Source: Diplonema japonicum (Eukaryota > Euglenozoa > Diplonemea > Diplonemida > Diplonemidae). From it: DNA of 64,000 nucleotides. The stretch covers positions 248,001-312,000 of the forward strand of contig OZ025664.1 of assembly GCA_964019335.1 (NCBI GenBank), read 5' to 3'. The notes below the pieces were generated by a model, which saw only the letters and a program-made list of their open reading frames with translations, did not search any database and was not told the origin of the DNA. Below, piece after piece: positions 45,138 through 55,873 of this stretch (positions are counted from its first letter, which is position 1; every line of letters begins with the position of its first letter). A program made the translations under genes and the position numbers.

Positions 45138-46713
45138 CCATCTACCAACGAGCGTCTTTATAGAGACGATTTGAAAAAAAATCTTTTGCGCAAAGGGCTT
45201 TCAATGCAATACAGCCCGGCCACTTCTCGCATCCGGGGTCCTGCGCGGAAAATATGAAAAATATAAACTAAATGCTGCCCTAACTTAACAAGAAAAAGAA
45301 AAAAGAAAAAAAAACGCCAGCCCAAATTTACCCTTAAAAATCACTTCAAAAAAGGGCACCCAGAAAGAGGCCGGAAGAGGACATTATGAGTGATGGTAGC
45401 ACTGATGGCTCATCCCTATTATGCAATTTTGGTACGGACAGTGATTCTGATACGAATTCGACCGATACCGAGTCACAGCGGGGTGATTGGACGGCAAAGC
45501 CGGAGCGGTTGGAAGGCATCCGGTTTCGTGAAGATCGGAATCCTTGTGGACCCTGTTTTGACATCAGAGGCTCAACGCCATTCCATATATTCTCCCAAAT
45601 GCTCGCCCCAAACGTTATTTGGGTCATAGTTTCGAACAATGTGGCAAATGCGGCTAAAAAAGGTGTTTCCCTGGATCTCAATGCTGCTTCTTTGCGTACC
45701 TTCCTAGGTGCCCTTTTGTCGATGGACTTGGATATCAAGCCAGATTATTCTGACTACTGGCGCACTGGCTCCACGTCTCTCAACCACACCCCTGGGTACG
45801 CCACCGTCATGTCAAGAGACCGCTTTTTGACTATTCTGGGAAATCTGTGTTTCCACAGCGAAACAAACAAGCGTGCTGACTTCTACCTATCGCAAAGGCC
45901 TCCCGGAGATCACGGATGCCCCAAAGAAGCGAGGCCGCAAGCCCAAGGACACGCATCCTGTGGCGACACCCAGTTCCACCAGCACGTGAGCATCCTTTGC
46001 ACCACAACGTGGCATGACATCAAGCCTGTGCGCTTTCTGTCGACGTTGGATGTTCTGGTGAAGTCAAATTTGACGTGTCGGCCAAAAGAGAATGAAAGCC
46101 GGAAAGGACATCCCACTCCCCACCAAGTGCATATTTACAACACCGCAATGGGTGGAACCGACGCTGGGTGACGCTGTGACAAAACGCCATAAACGCACCC
46201 TTATGACTTCGAAGTGGCCCCTGAAAGTATTTTCGTACGTGTTAGATAAATCTCTGGCAAATGCTTGGCTTGTTTGGAAAGAAGCATTGCCCCCCAACAC
46301 CCTGAGTATGAACGACAGTGGATTCACGCCTTTCAAAGAGGCAGTCATCGAAGGGCTACTAGGGAGGCTGTCACCGGGGATACCCCCCAGAAACCCCTCT
46401 CGGGGTCAAAAAAGAAGTCCCCCAGCCCTGGGGCACGTACGAACCGCGTCAAGAAGGCCTTAAATAGCTTTTTACAGAATTTTACAGTCGATTTTTTTTG
46501 ACTTGTTTTTTGTACCCCCTCTCGGGCACTTCAGGAACGATATTTTTGACAATGTTGTGAGGGTGGGCCCTGCTGTGGGCACCCTCTCTCTAGAATTGGG
46601 ACATCTGGAGGCATTTCCGGGGGCATATAGCCCCGGCGTTGCGCTAGAATAGCTTTTTTTGAAGTTTTGAAAATTTACCCCCTGGTGGGCAACAATGGTC
46701 CGTTGGTAGATGG
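45138..46713 (+). mobile_element. piggyBac element copy 1, internally deleted
   Basis: Flanked on both sides by TTAA (45134-45137 and 46714-46717), the piggyBac target site. The 13-bp terminal inverted repeats are perfect: CCATCTACCAACG at 45138-45150 and its complement at 46701-46713. The 1576-bp length is less than an autonomous element, matching a deletion in the transposase. Both termini are intact, so it could still be mobilised in trans. Another copy with different TIR sequence is at 51976-53517. Confidence 0.85.
45386..46463 (+). pseudogene. piggyBac transposase remnant (DDE_Tnp_1_7)
   Basis: The amino part reads through FDIRGSTPFHIFSQML, LRTFLGALLSMDLDIKPDYS, DYWRTGS and MSRDRFLTILGNLCFHSE, typical of the piggyBac transposase fold. 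The frame then jumps to a basic C-terminal part with VRFLSTLD and HIYNTAMGGTDAG. The segment holding the first two catalytic Asp residues appears deleted near 45890-45920. A one-base frameshift after GGTDAG (around 46165) breaks the end, which continues in another frame as KRTLMTSKWPLKVFSYVLDK. The C-terminal Cys-rich domain is absent. Non-functional. Confidence 0.8.
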
Positions 46714-46775
46714 TTAAATTCCTTTTTTTTGACGAGGAAAAAAAAAATACCTAGGGGCAAAAAAAAAAAAAAAAA

Positions 46776-47972
46776 ATGCCGCCAAAAAAAGATTTTTACA
46801 AGTACTACCGGTATCGCGATTTCAGGTTGATGTACTTTGGAGACACCCCTTTCCACATGTTCTCAGAGGTAATGGAGACGATTAATCGGGAAAAACCGAC
46901 GGCGGTGGTTATGAATGGGGGGCTGGTGGGTGACAAGACATCAATGATAGACAAAGGGAGAACGAGAATGAAACTCATGAACGAAGCTGGGATCCAGTAC
47001 ACAGTGATCAGCAGCCAGGACAAACTATTTGGAAAAGAGGTGATCGGGAAACGACTGGGGGAGTTTAAGGGAAGGGTTCTAGGCGGCAATACCGAATCTG
47101 AGATCCCAGGTTCATTCGTAACTTTAACCGGCTCAGCTGAACCAGTACAAGAAACCAAAGACCTTCTGAAAAAACAAAAAGGAAAAATCGTGATACCCAT
47201 CACGAACTCTTACACAAAACCCCAGGACGAGGCACTGGCCGACGCTGCCGTTCCTATAACAGAAGGTGCCATGATGCCCATTATACTTTCGGCATCTGAT
47301 CCATCAGCTTCGGCATCTTTATCAAAACACTACAACGGTATCAAGCAAGCCGATATTGGTCAAGGCTCTCCTGCATATTTTAATATAGATATTTGGCACA
47401 AACATGTATTTCACATTGTGCCTTCTATCCGTAAAATAGCGACAGAGGTGAAGGCTGACTGCAGCGTGATGAATGCGATCCTTGCCGAGCATGCTGAGAT
47501 GCTGCAACATATCGATACGCAACAAATTTTCAACGGGGAGGCTCTGCGGGGGCTGGGTGTACTTACTGGTGTTTGTGATATTCTTCGGGACGAGCTTGGT
47601 GCCGATGCTGCGATTCTGCACAGGAACTCCCTTAGGAGCCATTCTCGCAATGTTTCGACTTTGGGGTCTTTCAGGGAAGTCTTTCCTTACCCGGCAAGAA
47701 TGTGTGTCATTACCCTTGCTGGGAACGCGTTGTTGGAGATGCTTCGGTGGTCCCCTCGAACGCCTCTCGCCGCCCTCTCCTTCGACTCCCGGACTTCATT
47801 GGATACAATCGATTCTTCAAAGGTTTATAAAACGGCCGTGCCGTGCGTGCTGTTGACAGGGCTTTACCAAGTACTGCCGTTGATGCGGTACGCAGAGCAA
47901 GCAACCACCGCAAGCAGCATCCCTGCGTACACATCAGTTGCCGCTTCTGTTTACGAAAAAACCGTGTTTTGA
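46776..47972 (+). CDS. 5'-nucleotidase-like protein, degenerate metallophosphatase
   Basis: 398 aa, single exon. The C-terminal third fits the 5'-nucleotidase substrate-binding domain (REVFPYPARMCVITLAGNALLEML). The amino half follows the calcineurin-like phosphoesterase layout (VVMNGGLVGDKTSMID, KLMNEAGIQYTVIS, VIPITNSY), but the metal ligands usually in DxHG and GNHE are missing or replaced, so hydrolysis is doubtful. No signal peptide is seen, although related enzymes are often secreted. It may be a pseudoenzyme. It begins 59 bases after the piggyBac target site, so the insertion may lie in its promoter or 5' untranslated region. Confidence 0.6.
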   Translation: MPPKKDFYKYYRYRDFRLMYFGDTPFHMFSEVMETINREKPTAVVMNGGLVGDKTSMIDKGRTRMKLMNEAGIQYTVISSQDKLFGKEVIGKRLGEFKGRVLGGNTESEIPGSFVTLTGSAEPVQETKDLLKKQKGKIVIPITNSYTKPQDEALADAAVPITEGAMMPIILSASDPSASASLSKHYNGIKQADIGQGSPAYFNIDIWHKHVFHIVPSIRKIATEVKADCSVMNAILAEHAEMLQHIDTQQIFNGEALRGLGVLTGVCDILRDELGADAAILHRNSLRSHSRNVSTLGSFREVFPYPARMCVITLAGNALLEMLRWSPRTPLAALSFDSRTSLDTIDSSKVYKTAVPCVLLTGLYQVLPLMRYAEQATTASSIPAYTSVAASVYEKTVF

Positions 47973-48185
47973 AACAAGGGCAAAAAAGAAAGGAAAAAAA
48001 AAAAAAAATCAAATGAGTTCAAGTAAGCTTAACCTTACCTCATTTTTTTACCCCCTTCTATTTTTTTTTTTTCTTCTTCGTGCCTTTTTTTTTGTTTATA
48101 TTCAACAAGGTAGAGGACGGGGGGTGGTCGGGGCTGGCGGAGCCGTGAGGAGTTTTGTTTTTGTTTTTGTTTTTTTTGAAACAAT

Positions 48186-49617
48186 ATGAGCGGAGGGTCA
48201 GGACAAGCGGCGCCAGGGTACCTCGACACCACCTATGACGGGAGGCTGCCGCCGGATATGCTGAGCAACCCTAGTTTTGGTATGGGAACAATAACCAACC
48301 GTGCAACTCACACAACACAGCCGGCACCACAATGAAAGAAGGCATGGGTGGGACGATGGTGTCACAGCCCAAAACATACAGCGACGGGTGGACCGCCTAC
48401 GAGTACGGCCAAGAAACACCGATTAGCTTACGGTCACCTAACAGCGACCAACCCCCCAGCTACCCCGGTGAACCCATAAGGTCCTTTGAAGAACGGCTTG
48501 AAAAGCAAGACTCGGATCTCCAAACAGTCCCCATGGGCAACACTCACAAGCTCCCAGAGCTGAACCTGGACATGCTCCAGAAATACACATCTCAGGGGAG
48601 TCTGCCTGTACAACCTCCTTACACGAAACGGCGATATTCTGTGAAAACTGTGGAGTTGAAGAAGGACGAGGATGGTTGTATTGGGATTACGTTCGACGGC
48701 CCCATCATCACAGAGGTGGAGAAGGGCTCCCCGGCCGAGGCGGCTGGGGTCGAACCGTGGCTTAGAATCATCAAAGTGAACAAAACTGTTGTTTGCGGGA
48801 ACATGGGGAGCAACGAGGTATTCTTTTTTTTTTTTTTTTTTTTAAACGTTCTTATTTTCCCCACAAACAGCTTCTACTCCTTCTCGAAAAGTCAGCATCT
48901 CCCCTCTCCATTTCCCTCTCTCCGCTTCACAATGTACAAAACGAAGATGTCACCAGTGAGTTCAACTGGACGGAAGGTGACGACAGTAGTATCAATCTGA
49001 ACCCTTCTTTCAACCTTTCCGCGCAGCAGGCTGTCTACAGCATTGTGGCGCTCATCTTTGTTCTGTCGCCTGTTTTGGTTTTACTCTTGGCACTTGTGGC
49101 CGCGGGCCCTCTTGCGTTGATTTTGGAATGGCCTTTTGTGGATGCATTCTGGGTGTGCTGCTCAGTTGTGGTGTCCCCTTTAGGCGGAGCTCCTGTTTTA
49201 AAAGAAGAAGAGCATGTTAATCTGGGTGGCAGGATTTACATTACTGTTCTTGCAGGATGGTGCGTGGGGGTGTTTGGTGTTATGCAGTTGCTTCTTGCTC
49301 CTGGGATCGAACCTATTTTTACATGGACTATAGAAATGCGGAACAAAATGGCTGAGAAGCCCCTCTCCCCACGCTCGCCTGTTGTAAGGGCGATGTCAGC
49401 CTGGCGGCTACGAAACCAGATTTCACCAAATTCTTCTTCGCCGAGGGCACTTAGTGGCAGAGTGCTCAGACGGCCAGCATCGCGTGCTTCACGATCCCCC
49501 TGGGGGCGGAGGTCTTCAATCTCTAGGTCGAGCCGCCCCCCTGACACCGCAAGGTCTTGTAGATCAACGAGATCTGTTAAATCACCGCAAAGTGCGGGAG
49601 AGGTGTGTTGTGTTCAT

Positions 49618-49658
<41 letters not shown>

Positions 49659-49734
49659 CCCTCACCCCCTCCCTTAGGACTACTACGAGGACGACAGCAC
49701 CATCGAAACCACAGCAACCGGTGATGCATTATGA
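48186..49734 (+). CDS. PDZ-domain membrane protein 2
   Basis: Four exons: 48186-48279, 48321-48817, 48871-49602, 49678-49734 (1380 nt, 459 aa). The introns are 41, 53 and 75 nt; the second holds a T21 run and the third an A34 run. A PDZ domain (about 140-205) reads VELKKDEDGCIGITFDGP, EKGSPAEAAGVEPWLRIIKV and, across intron 2, LLLLLEK. A run of hydrophobic helices follows (AVYSIVALIFVLSPVLVLLL, WPFVDAFWVCCSVVV, YITVLAGWCVGVFGVMQLLL). The tail is Ser/Arg rich (SRASRSPWGRRSSISRSSR) and ends in DDSTIETTATGDAL. The overall plan resembles the 21381-22811 protein, with weaker sequence similarity. A scaffold role at a membrane is inferred only from PDZ biology. Confidence 0.78.
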
Positions 49735-50209
49735 TCGTTTTTTTTTTTGTTGCGAACCCTCTTCCCCCTTCCCTATGTTCCTCCATATGGTCAGCAATTT
49801 TTATTGTCCCTGGGTTGGGCTTTTTTTTTTCTTCCCCCCCTTCCTTTTTTTTTCCCTTCTTTTTTTTCTGTATGGATCTGGATGATTCTGTATGGAAAAA
49901 AAAGGGAATTTCTTTTAAAGATAAAAAGGAGGGGGGAAATTTAAAAAAAAAAAAAAGAATACTTGCAGGCAGGTGAAGCGGACCACCCCCTCCCTTTCAT
50001 TCCCACATTCCCTCCCCCATCCCCTCCCATGCACCCCAAACTCCATCCACCCATCAGATGAATTTATAAAAAAAAAAAAAAAACTTGTAGACCGTGGAAC
50101 AATCTTGGAGGAAAGAAAAAAAATGGCAGGAAACGAAAGGGGGGATTGGGTGTGACAAAAACACCACTCTTCAAAAGAAAATATGAAAGAAGAGGGGAGA
50201 AAAAAAAAG

Positions 50210-50250
<41 letters not shown>

Positions 50251-50552
50251 CTTCGTCCATCCCCCTATTTTCAACCAAAAAAGCACAGGCACGAAGGGGT
50301 CGGACCACTCTTTTCTCTGTGCAGTCGGTACTGCGCATTGTCTTTCAAAAATTTCGCACGTTCTGCTGGATGCGAATTTCGGCCTTCCGGTGTACCCCTT
50401 CAATCGCTTGGGTGCACCTATCGATCGTAACGCCACGGGTTCGATTTGAATGGCTTTGGTGCGTGTGCCTCGGTTGCGCCCATCAGTGATGTCGTCTTGT
50501 TTGCCTAAAATGTACACCCCATTAAAAGTGGGGGGAAAAAAAAAGGAAAACC
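49735..50552. other. Spacer
   Basis: T, A and C runs. The stretch 50270-50520 has balanced composition but no consistent frame or RNA fold that I can support. Confidence 0.55.
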
Positions 50553-51518
50553 ATGAGACGAGCCGTTCCCGTGCAGCTGGCATTGGGTGGCATTGGGGGT
50601 GTGGCGGCAGTGGCAGCCTGCGTGTATATAAAAAGAAGGCGATTGGGAGGGAAGATGGCGAAGAGCAGCACGACAAAGTCAAAGCAAGCATTATTGGATA
50701 TCGAAGCACTCCACATGAGCGCCCTCGCCACAGGAGAAGAGACTTACACAGACCCCGAGACCAAGTACACCGTCTTTACAGCATTGGCGCACAATCGACG
50801 AGGGTACTGCTGCGGAAGCAACTGCAGGCACTGCCCTTACGGCCACGCCAACGTGGGAAAACCTGAGAACATCCGCAGAGACCGACTGGAAGCAAAAGAA
50901 AAAAAAGCAAACCCAACAGTCAAGCCCCAAAAAGCCTCCGTCTATACCAGAACAGGCGATAAAGGTACATCTGGACTATTCTCAGGAGAACGGCGGCCGA
51001 AAGACGACCTTGTATTCGAGGCCCTTGGGGCTGTTGACGAATGCAACAGTATGGTAGGGATCTCGCTGGAATACTGCATGGAAAATGGTTTGAAAGAACA
51101 CCTTGAAAAGGTGCAGGGAAAGCTCATGGACGTCGGTTCGTACATTGCAACACCTAGAGACACCTCCGCCCCTGACAAGGTTAATTACACAAAATTCACC
51201 GAAAGTGAAGTCGAAGAAGTCGAAAAGCTCATTGATGACCTCAACTCAAGAATGCCAAAATGCCGTGCCTTCGTCCTTCCCACAGGAGGTCTTGCTGCCT
51301 CCCATCTTCACATGGCTCGCACTATATGTCGGAGATGTGAGCGTGTTATGGTGCGGCTCAACAAGGAACAGCCTCAAGGTGAAGTTGTAATGAAGTACAT
51401 TAACAGGCTCTCCGATTTGCTCTTTGTCATGGCAAGATACGCAGCCCACAAGGACGGTCGTGAAGATGTTTGGCGACCCGACCGCGGTTTGCCGAAACCG
51501 ACCAGTCTTAGACAGTGA
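50553..51518 (+). CDS. DUF5522 - cob(I)alamin adenosyltransferase (PduO/MMAB) fusion
   Basis: 321 aa, single exon. Residues about 130-315 are a PduO-type ATP:cob(I)alamin adenosyltransferase, which makes adenosylcobalamin for methylmalonyl-CoA mutase: YTRTGDKGTSGLFSGERRPK binds ATP, ALGAVDECNSMVG follows, and LPTGGLAASHLHMARTICRR with YINRLSDLLFVMAR complete the four-helix core. Residues about 45-115 carry YCCGSNCRHCPYGH, the Cys motif of the small DUF5522 family. The amino terminus has a hydrophobic stretch (VQLALGGIGGVAAVAACVYI), perhaps a mitochondrial anchor or targeting signal. Two domains normally encoded separately appear in one protein. Confidence 0.9.
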   Translation: MRRAVPVQLALGGIGGVAAVAACVYIKRRRLGGKMAKSSTTKSKQALLDIEALHMSALATGEETYTDPETKYTVFTALAHNRRGYCCGSNCRHCPYGHANVGKPENIRRDRLEAKEKKANPTVKPQKASVYTRTGDKGTSGLFSGERRPKDDLVFEALGAVDECNSMVGISLEYCMENGLKEHLEKVQGKLMDVGSYIATPRDTSAPDKVNYTKFTESEVEEVEKLIDDLNSRMPKCRAFVLPTGGLAASHLHMARTICRRCERVMVRLNKEQPQGEVVMKYINRLSDLLFVMARYAAHKDGREDVWRPDRGLPKPTSLRQ

Positions 51519-51708
51519 ACACTCCCTTGCGCAACTGAAATTTTATCGAATTTTTCTTCCCTTTTTTTTTTTTTTTTCTAGGTCATTGAGTTCTTGAGGT
51601 TACTTTTTTTTTCATGTAAAAAAAAAAAAAAAGAAAAAAAATTTTGCTGCCCCCCCTACCTTCCAGTTCTGGGATTCTGGGAATAGTTTTCACTGAGGGC
51701 GCAAGTTG

Positions 51709-51745
<37 letters not shown>

Positions 51746-51971
51746 ACTCCTCTTTACTTTTTCTTTTTTTTTTTATCTTTCAAAGGAGAAAAAAAAAAAC
51801 TGTCTTCCAACCCCCCCGTTGCCGCTATTGCGCACAGAATTAAAAGAAAAGCCACAATAGTGTCTCCCTACCCTCCACTCTTCTTCACCCCTTTCTCTTT
51901 CCCCCCCTCCCGGGAAAAAAAAAAGCCTTTTCCATGATGTCCCCTTTTGGATGAGATAGTCTTTTTTTTTT
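51519..51971. other. Homopolymer spacer before piggyBac copy 2
   Basis: A, T and C runs; no gene. TTAA at 51972-51975 is the left target site of the next element. Confidence 0.6.
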
Positions 51972-51975
51972 TTAA

Positions 51976-53517
51976 CCATTAAACCCACATGTCATATATA
52001 TATGACATAAAAAAAAAAAAGAAAAAAAACTATAGGCCTTTTGGTCAAATTATGACCTTTCTTTCACTTTTCTGACGCCATTGCGCGATTTTTTCCACTT
52101 TGTTTGGCTAAATGCTGCCCTTTTTCAGCATTATTTTAAGAATTTGAGAGGTCGAAAATCCGGGAAGAAATGATTTGAGAATGAAGAATACTCGACTGGA
52201 GCAGAGGGCTGGTCGTGAGTGATGAAGAATGCTAAGAAATGTCAGAAAATGACAAAAGAGTCACGGAAGCCGAAATCCGAGCGTTTCTGGGCCTATGGGT
52301 GTTAATGGACCTCACCATCCGTCCCAACTTCCGTGACTACTGGAAAACCGATCCTGACTCCATTATGCATACTCAGGGGTTTGCACGCGTCATGTCCGGA
52401 AACCGGTTTGAGCTGTTCTTTGGAAACATATATCTGTGCAAGGACCCATCCCGGGACCCTGATCGAGATGAGATCAGCCCGGCATGACAAACTCTACAAG
52501 GCCCGCTGGCTGGTTGAAGCTGCGATGCAGCGTTGGGGAAAGGCCTCCCGGACTATCAAGGAACGGGGACAGGTAATGAAAAGGGGAAAGTTCCGTGTGT
52601 TCCAACGAAACAGGCCCGGCATGCACTTCTTTTTTGTGGCAGGGCGGAAAGCTTGTGCTTCTCCTGAGCGTACCCCCTTTCAAGCCAAAGATGACCGCCA
52701 CTCGTCAAAGATGGGTCGGCAAGGCAAAGAAAAAGTCCAGGGTCGCCTTTCCCATTCCAAAGGTCGTTGAAACCTACACCTCCCTTATGGGGGGTGTAGA
52801 TGGGAACGATGCTGCCACCCAACGCCACACAAAGTAGTCCAAAGCCGCCGGTGGCAGATGAACCTATTAAGGTTCCTGCTTGACAAAAGCCTCTTCAACT
52901 GCTGGGTACTTGCGAAGAGCGTCAATTCCCCCATCAATTTCAATGAACTGGAAGAATGCATCGCACACGGCCTCTGTAAATGCATGGGCAAAGAACCTGC
53001 ACCATCGAGACCACAAGACTCGAAAGATGTAAGGTTTGACCGCATCAAAGAGCATTTTCCTGCAAAAATTAGTATAATAGGTGCGTAGTCCATCATTGCA
53101 TGGGTCCCAGAAGGTCCTCTGGCTATGAATGTTCCACCTGTGGCAAGTGCCTCTATTCCACACCTTGCTTTTGGCTTTACCACCTGAACGGAGACATCAC
53201 CGAGGATGATCTTCAGGAGCCCGAAACACCGACAAGTACCGGAAACTCACTGATGGACCCCCGGACCCCCTCCACTGGCCAGAGAGGTGTGAAACGCAAG
53301 CTAAATCTGGGCTAGAATAGTGTCACAAGGGGTTTTTAGTGCATTTTATTATTATTTATTTTGCACTTTTTTCTACTCCTCTTCCCCCTAATGTCTCCAG
53401 AAGTCATTTCTCCATAAAAAGAACACTTTGTATGGTTAAATGCTGCCATTTTTTTGAATTTTTTGGAATAGCCTCAAAAATGGGCTTTTTTCGGTTTTTT
53501 GCCTGTGGGCTTAATGG
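51976..53517 (+). mobile_element. piggyBac element copy 2, decayed
   Basis: TTAA at 51972-51975 and 53518-53521 flank 14-bp terminal inverted repeats CCATTAAACCCACA / CCATTAAGCCCACA (one mismatch). Next to the left repeat is a perfect 20-base palindrome, ATGTCATATATATATGACAT (51989-52008). TAAATGCTGCC occurs near both ends (52109, 53436) and once in copy 1 (45270), which links the two as relatives. 1542 bp in total. Confidence 0.83.
52239..53315 (+). pseudogene. piggyBac transposase remnant, multiply frameshifted
   Basis: Fragments in order but in different frames: IRAFLGLWVLMDLTIRPNFR, DYWKTDP and VMSGNRFELFFGNIYLCKD (52239-52487); DKLYKARWLVEAAMQRWG and TIKERGQVMKRGKFRVFQRN (52490-52620), where the expected catalytic Asp is not seen; VVETYTSLMGGVDGND (52765-52810); LLRFLLDKSLFNCWVLAKS (52860-52920); and a terminal ECSTCGKCLYSTPC Cys cluster (53130-53170). 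Inactive as it stands. Confidence 0.8.
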
Positions 53518-53582
53518 TTAAATTTCTTTTTATGCTGTTCTGCGAAAATAACAACCAAACGTTGCCCCCTTTAGGCGCAGGC

Positions 53583-54914
<1,332 letters not shown>

Positions 54915-55120
54915 AAAATTTGGTTTAATTTCCCCTTTTTTTTCGTTTTTTTTTTCTTAGTTTTCTTTTGGTGGGTGTTGCTACTTCATAGTGAATTCTT
55001 TTTTTTCTTTCTTTCTTAGGTGTTGTCCCCCCTCTCCCCTTTTTTTTTAAAAAAAAAAAATCCACAATAACAAAAAAAAAAAGGAAAGAGGGTGGGGGAG
55101 GGGGCAGGAGAAGGTGCAAC

Positions 55121-55180
55121 ATGCTCGGCGAGATGCTTGACATAGTATGGAAAAAAGGAAAAAGGAGACTCAACAAAAAG

Positions 55181-55211
<31 letters not shown>

Positions 55212-55758
55212 ACAGCTTTTTGAAGTGTTACCAAGCGACAAGCAGCTGGCAGGGGTGAATTGTTTGAGGATATGCGCAAAGGTTCTAGGGGAAAAAAAAA
55301 AAAAAAAAAAAATCTAGGACACCGAACAACTTGCAAGAGATGAGGCGGCAATCACCATCCAGGCAAGGACTAGGGGGATTCAAGGGCGCAAAGCTGCAGG
55401 CAACAAACAAAAGCCTGAGAAATCGAATAATGTGGCGACGAAAAAAAAAGAGCCAAAAATAACAGCAGTGAAGCCCATGGAGGTGGCCGAGCCAATGCTG
55501 CACAGCATATGTGACGTTAGCAACGTCCTGCTCCGCGACTCGGATATAAAGACGCTTTTTGAGAAATATGACAAAGATAAAAACGGGTACCTCAGCAAGC
55601 AGGAGGTCACGGCTATCTATGCCTCATTCGAAGATTTCGGCTTGGACGACTCGGGTGCAAAGGTGGACAATATACTGGAGAGATATAACATGCTGGCGAA
55701 CGGAAAAGTAAGCTATGAGGAATTTGCAATCTTGATACTAAACCTCGCACAGCGGTAA
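55121..55758 (+). CDS. IQ-motif / EF-hand protein
   Basis: Three exons: 55121-55144, 55216-55281, 55318-55758 (531 nt, 176 aa). Introns are 71 and 36 nt, mostly A, with GTATGG and GTTCTA donors and CACAG and TCTAG acceptors. An IQ motif (AAITIQARTRGIQGRKAAG, about residues 40-58) should bind calmodulin or a related light chain. A canonical EF-hand (FEKYDKDKNGYLSKQEV) has Asp, Asp, Asn and Glu at Ca2+-coordinating positions. A second hand (ILERYNMLANGKVSYEEF) has a degenerate loop. The 8-residue first exon is the least certain part. A calcium-responsive adaptor, possibly flagellar, is likely. Confidence 0.78.
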
Positions 55759-55873
55759 TCAGTGTACCGCCGCCCCCCCCCCCCCCCCCCCCCCCCCCAG
55801 AATATGAGTTTCCACTTATGTGTTATAAACGGTGTAGATAGTTAGTGTGTTTTTTTTTTTTTTTTTTTTTTTA

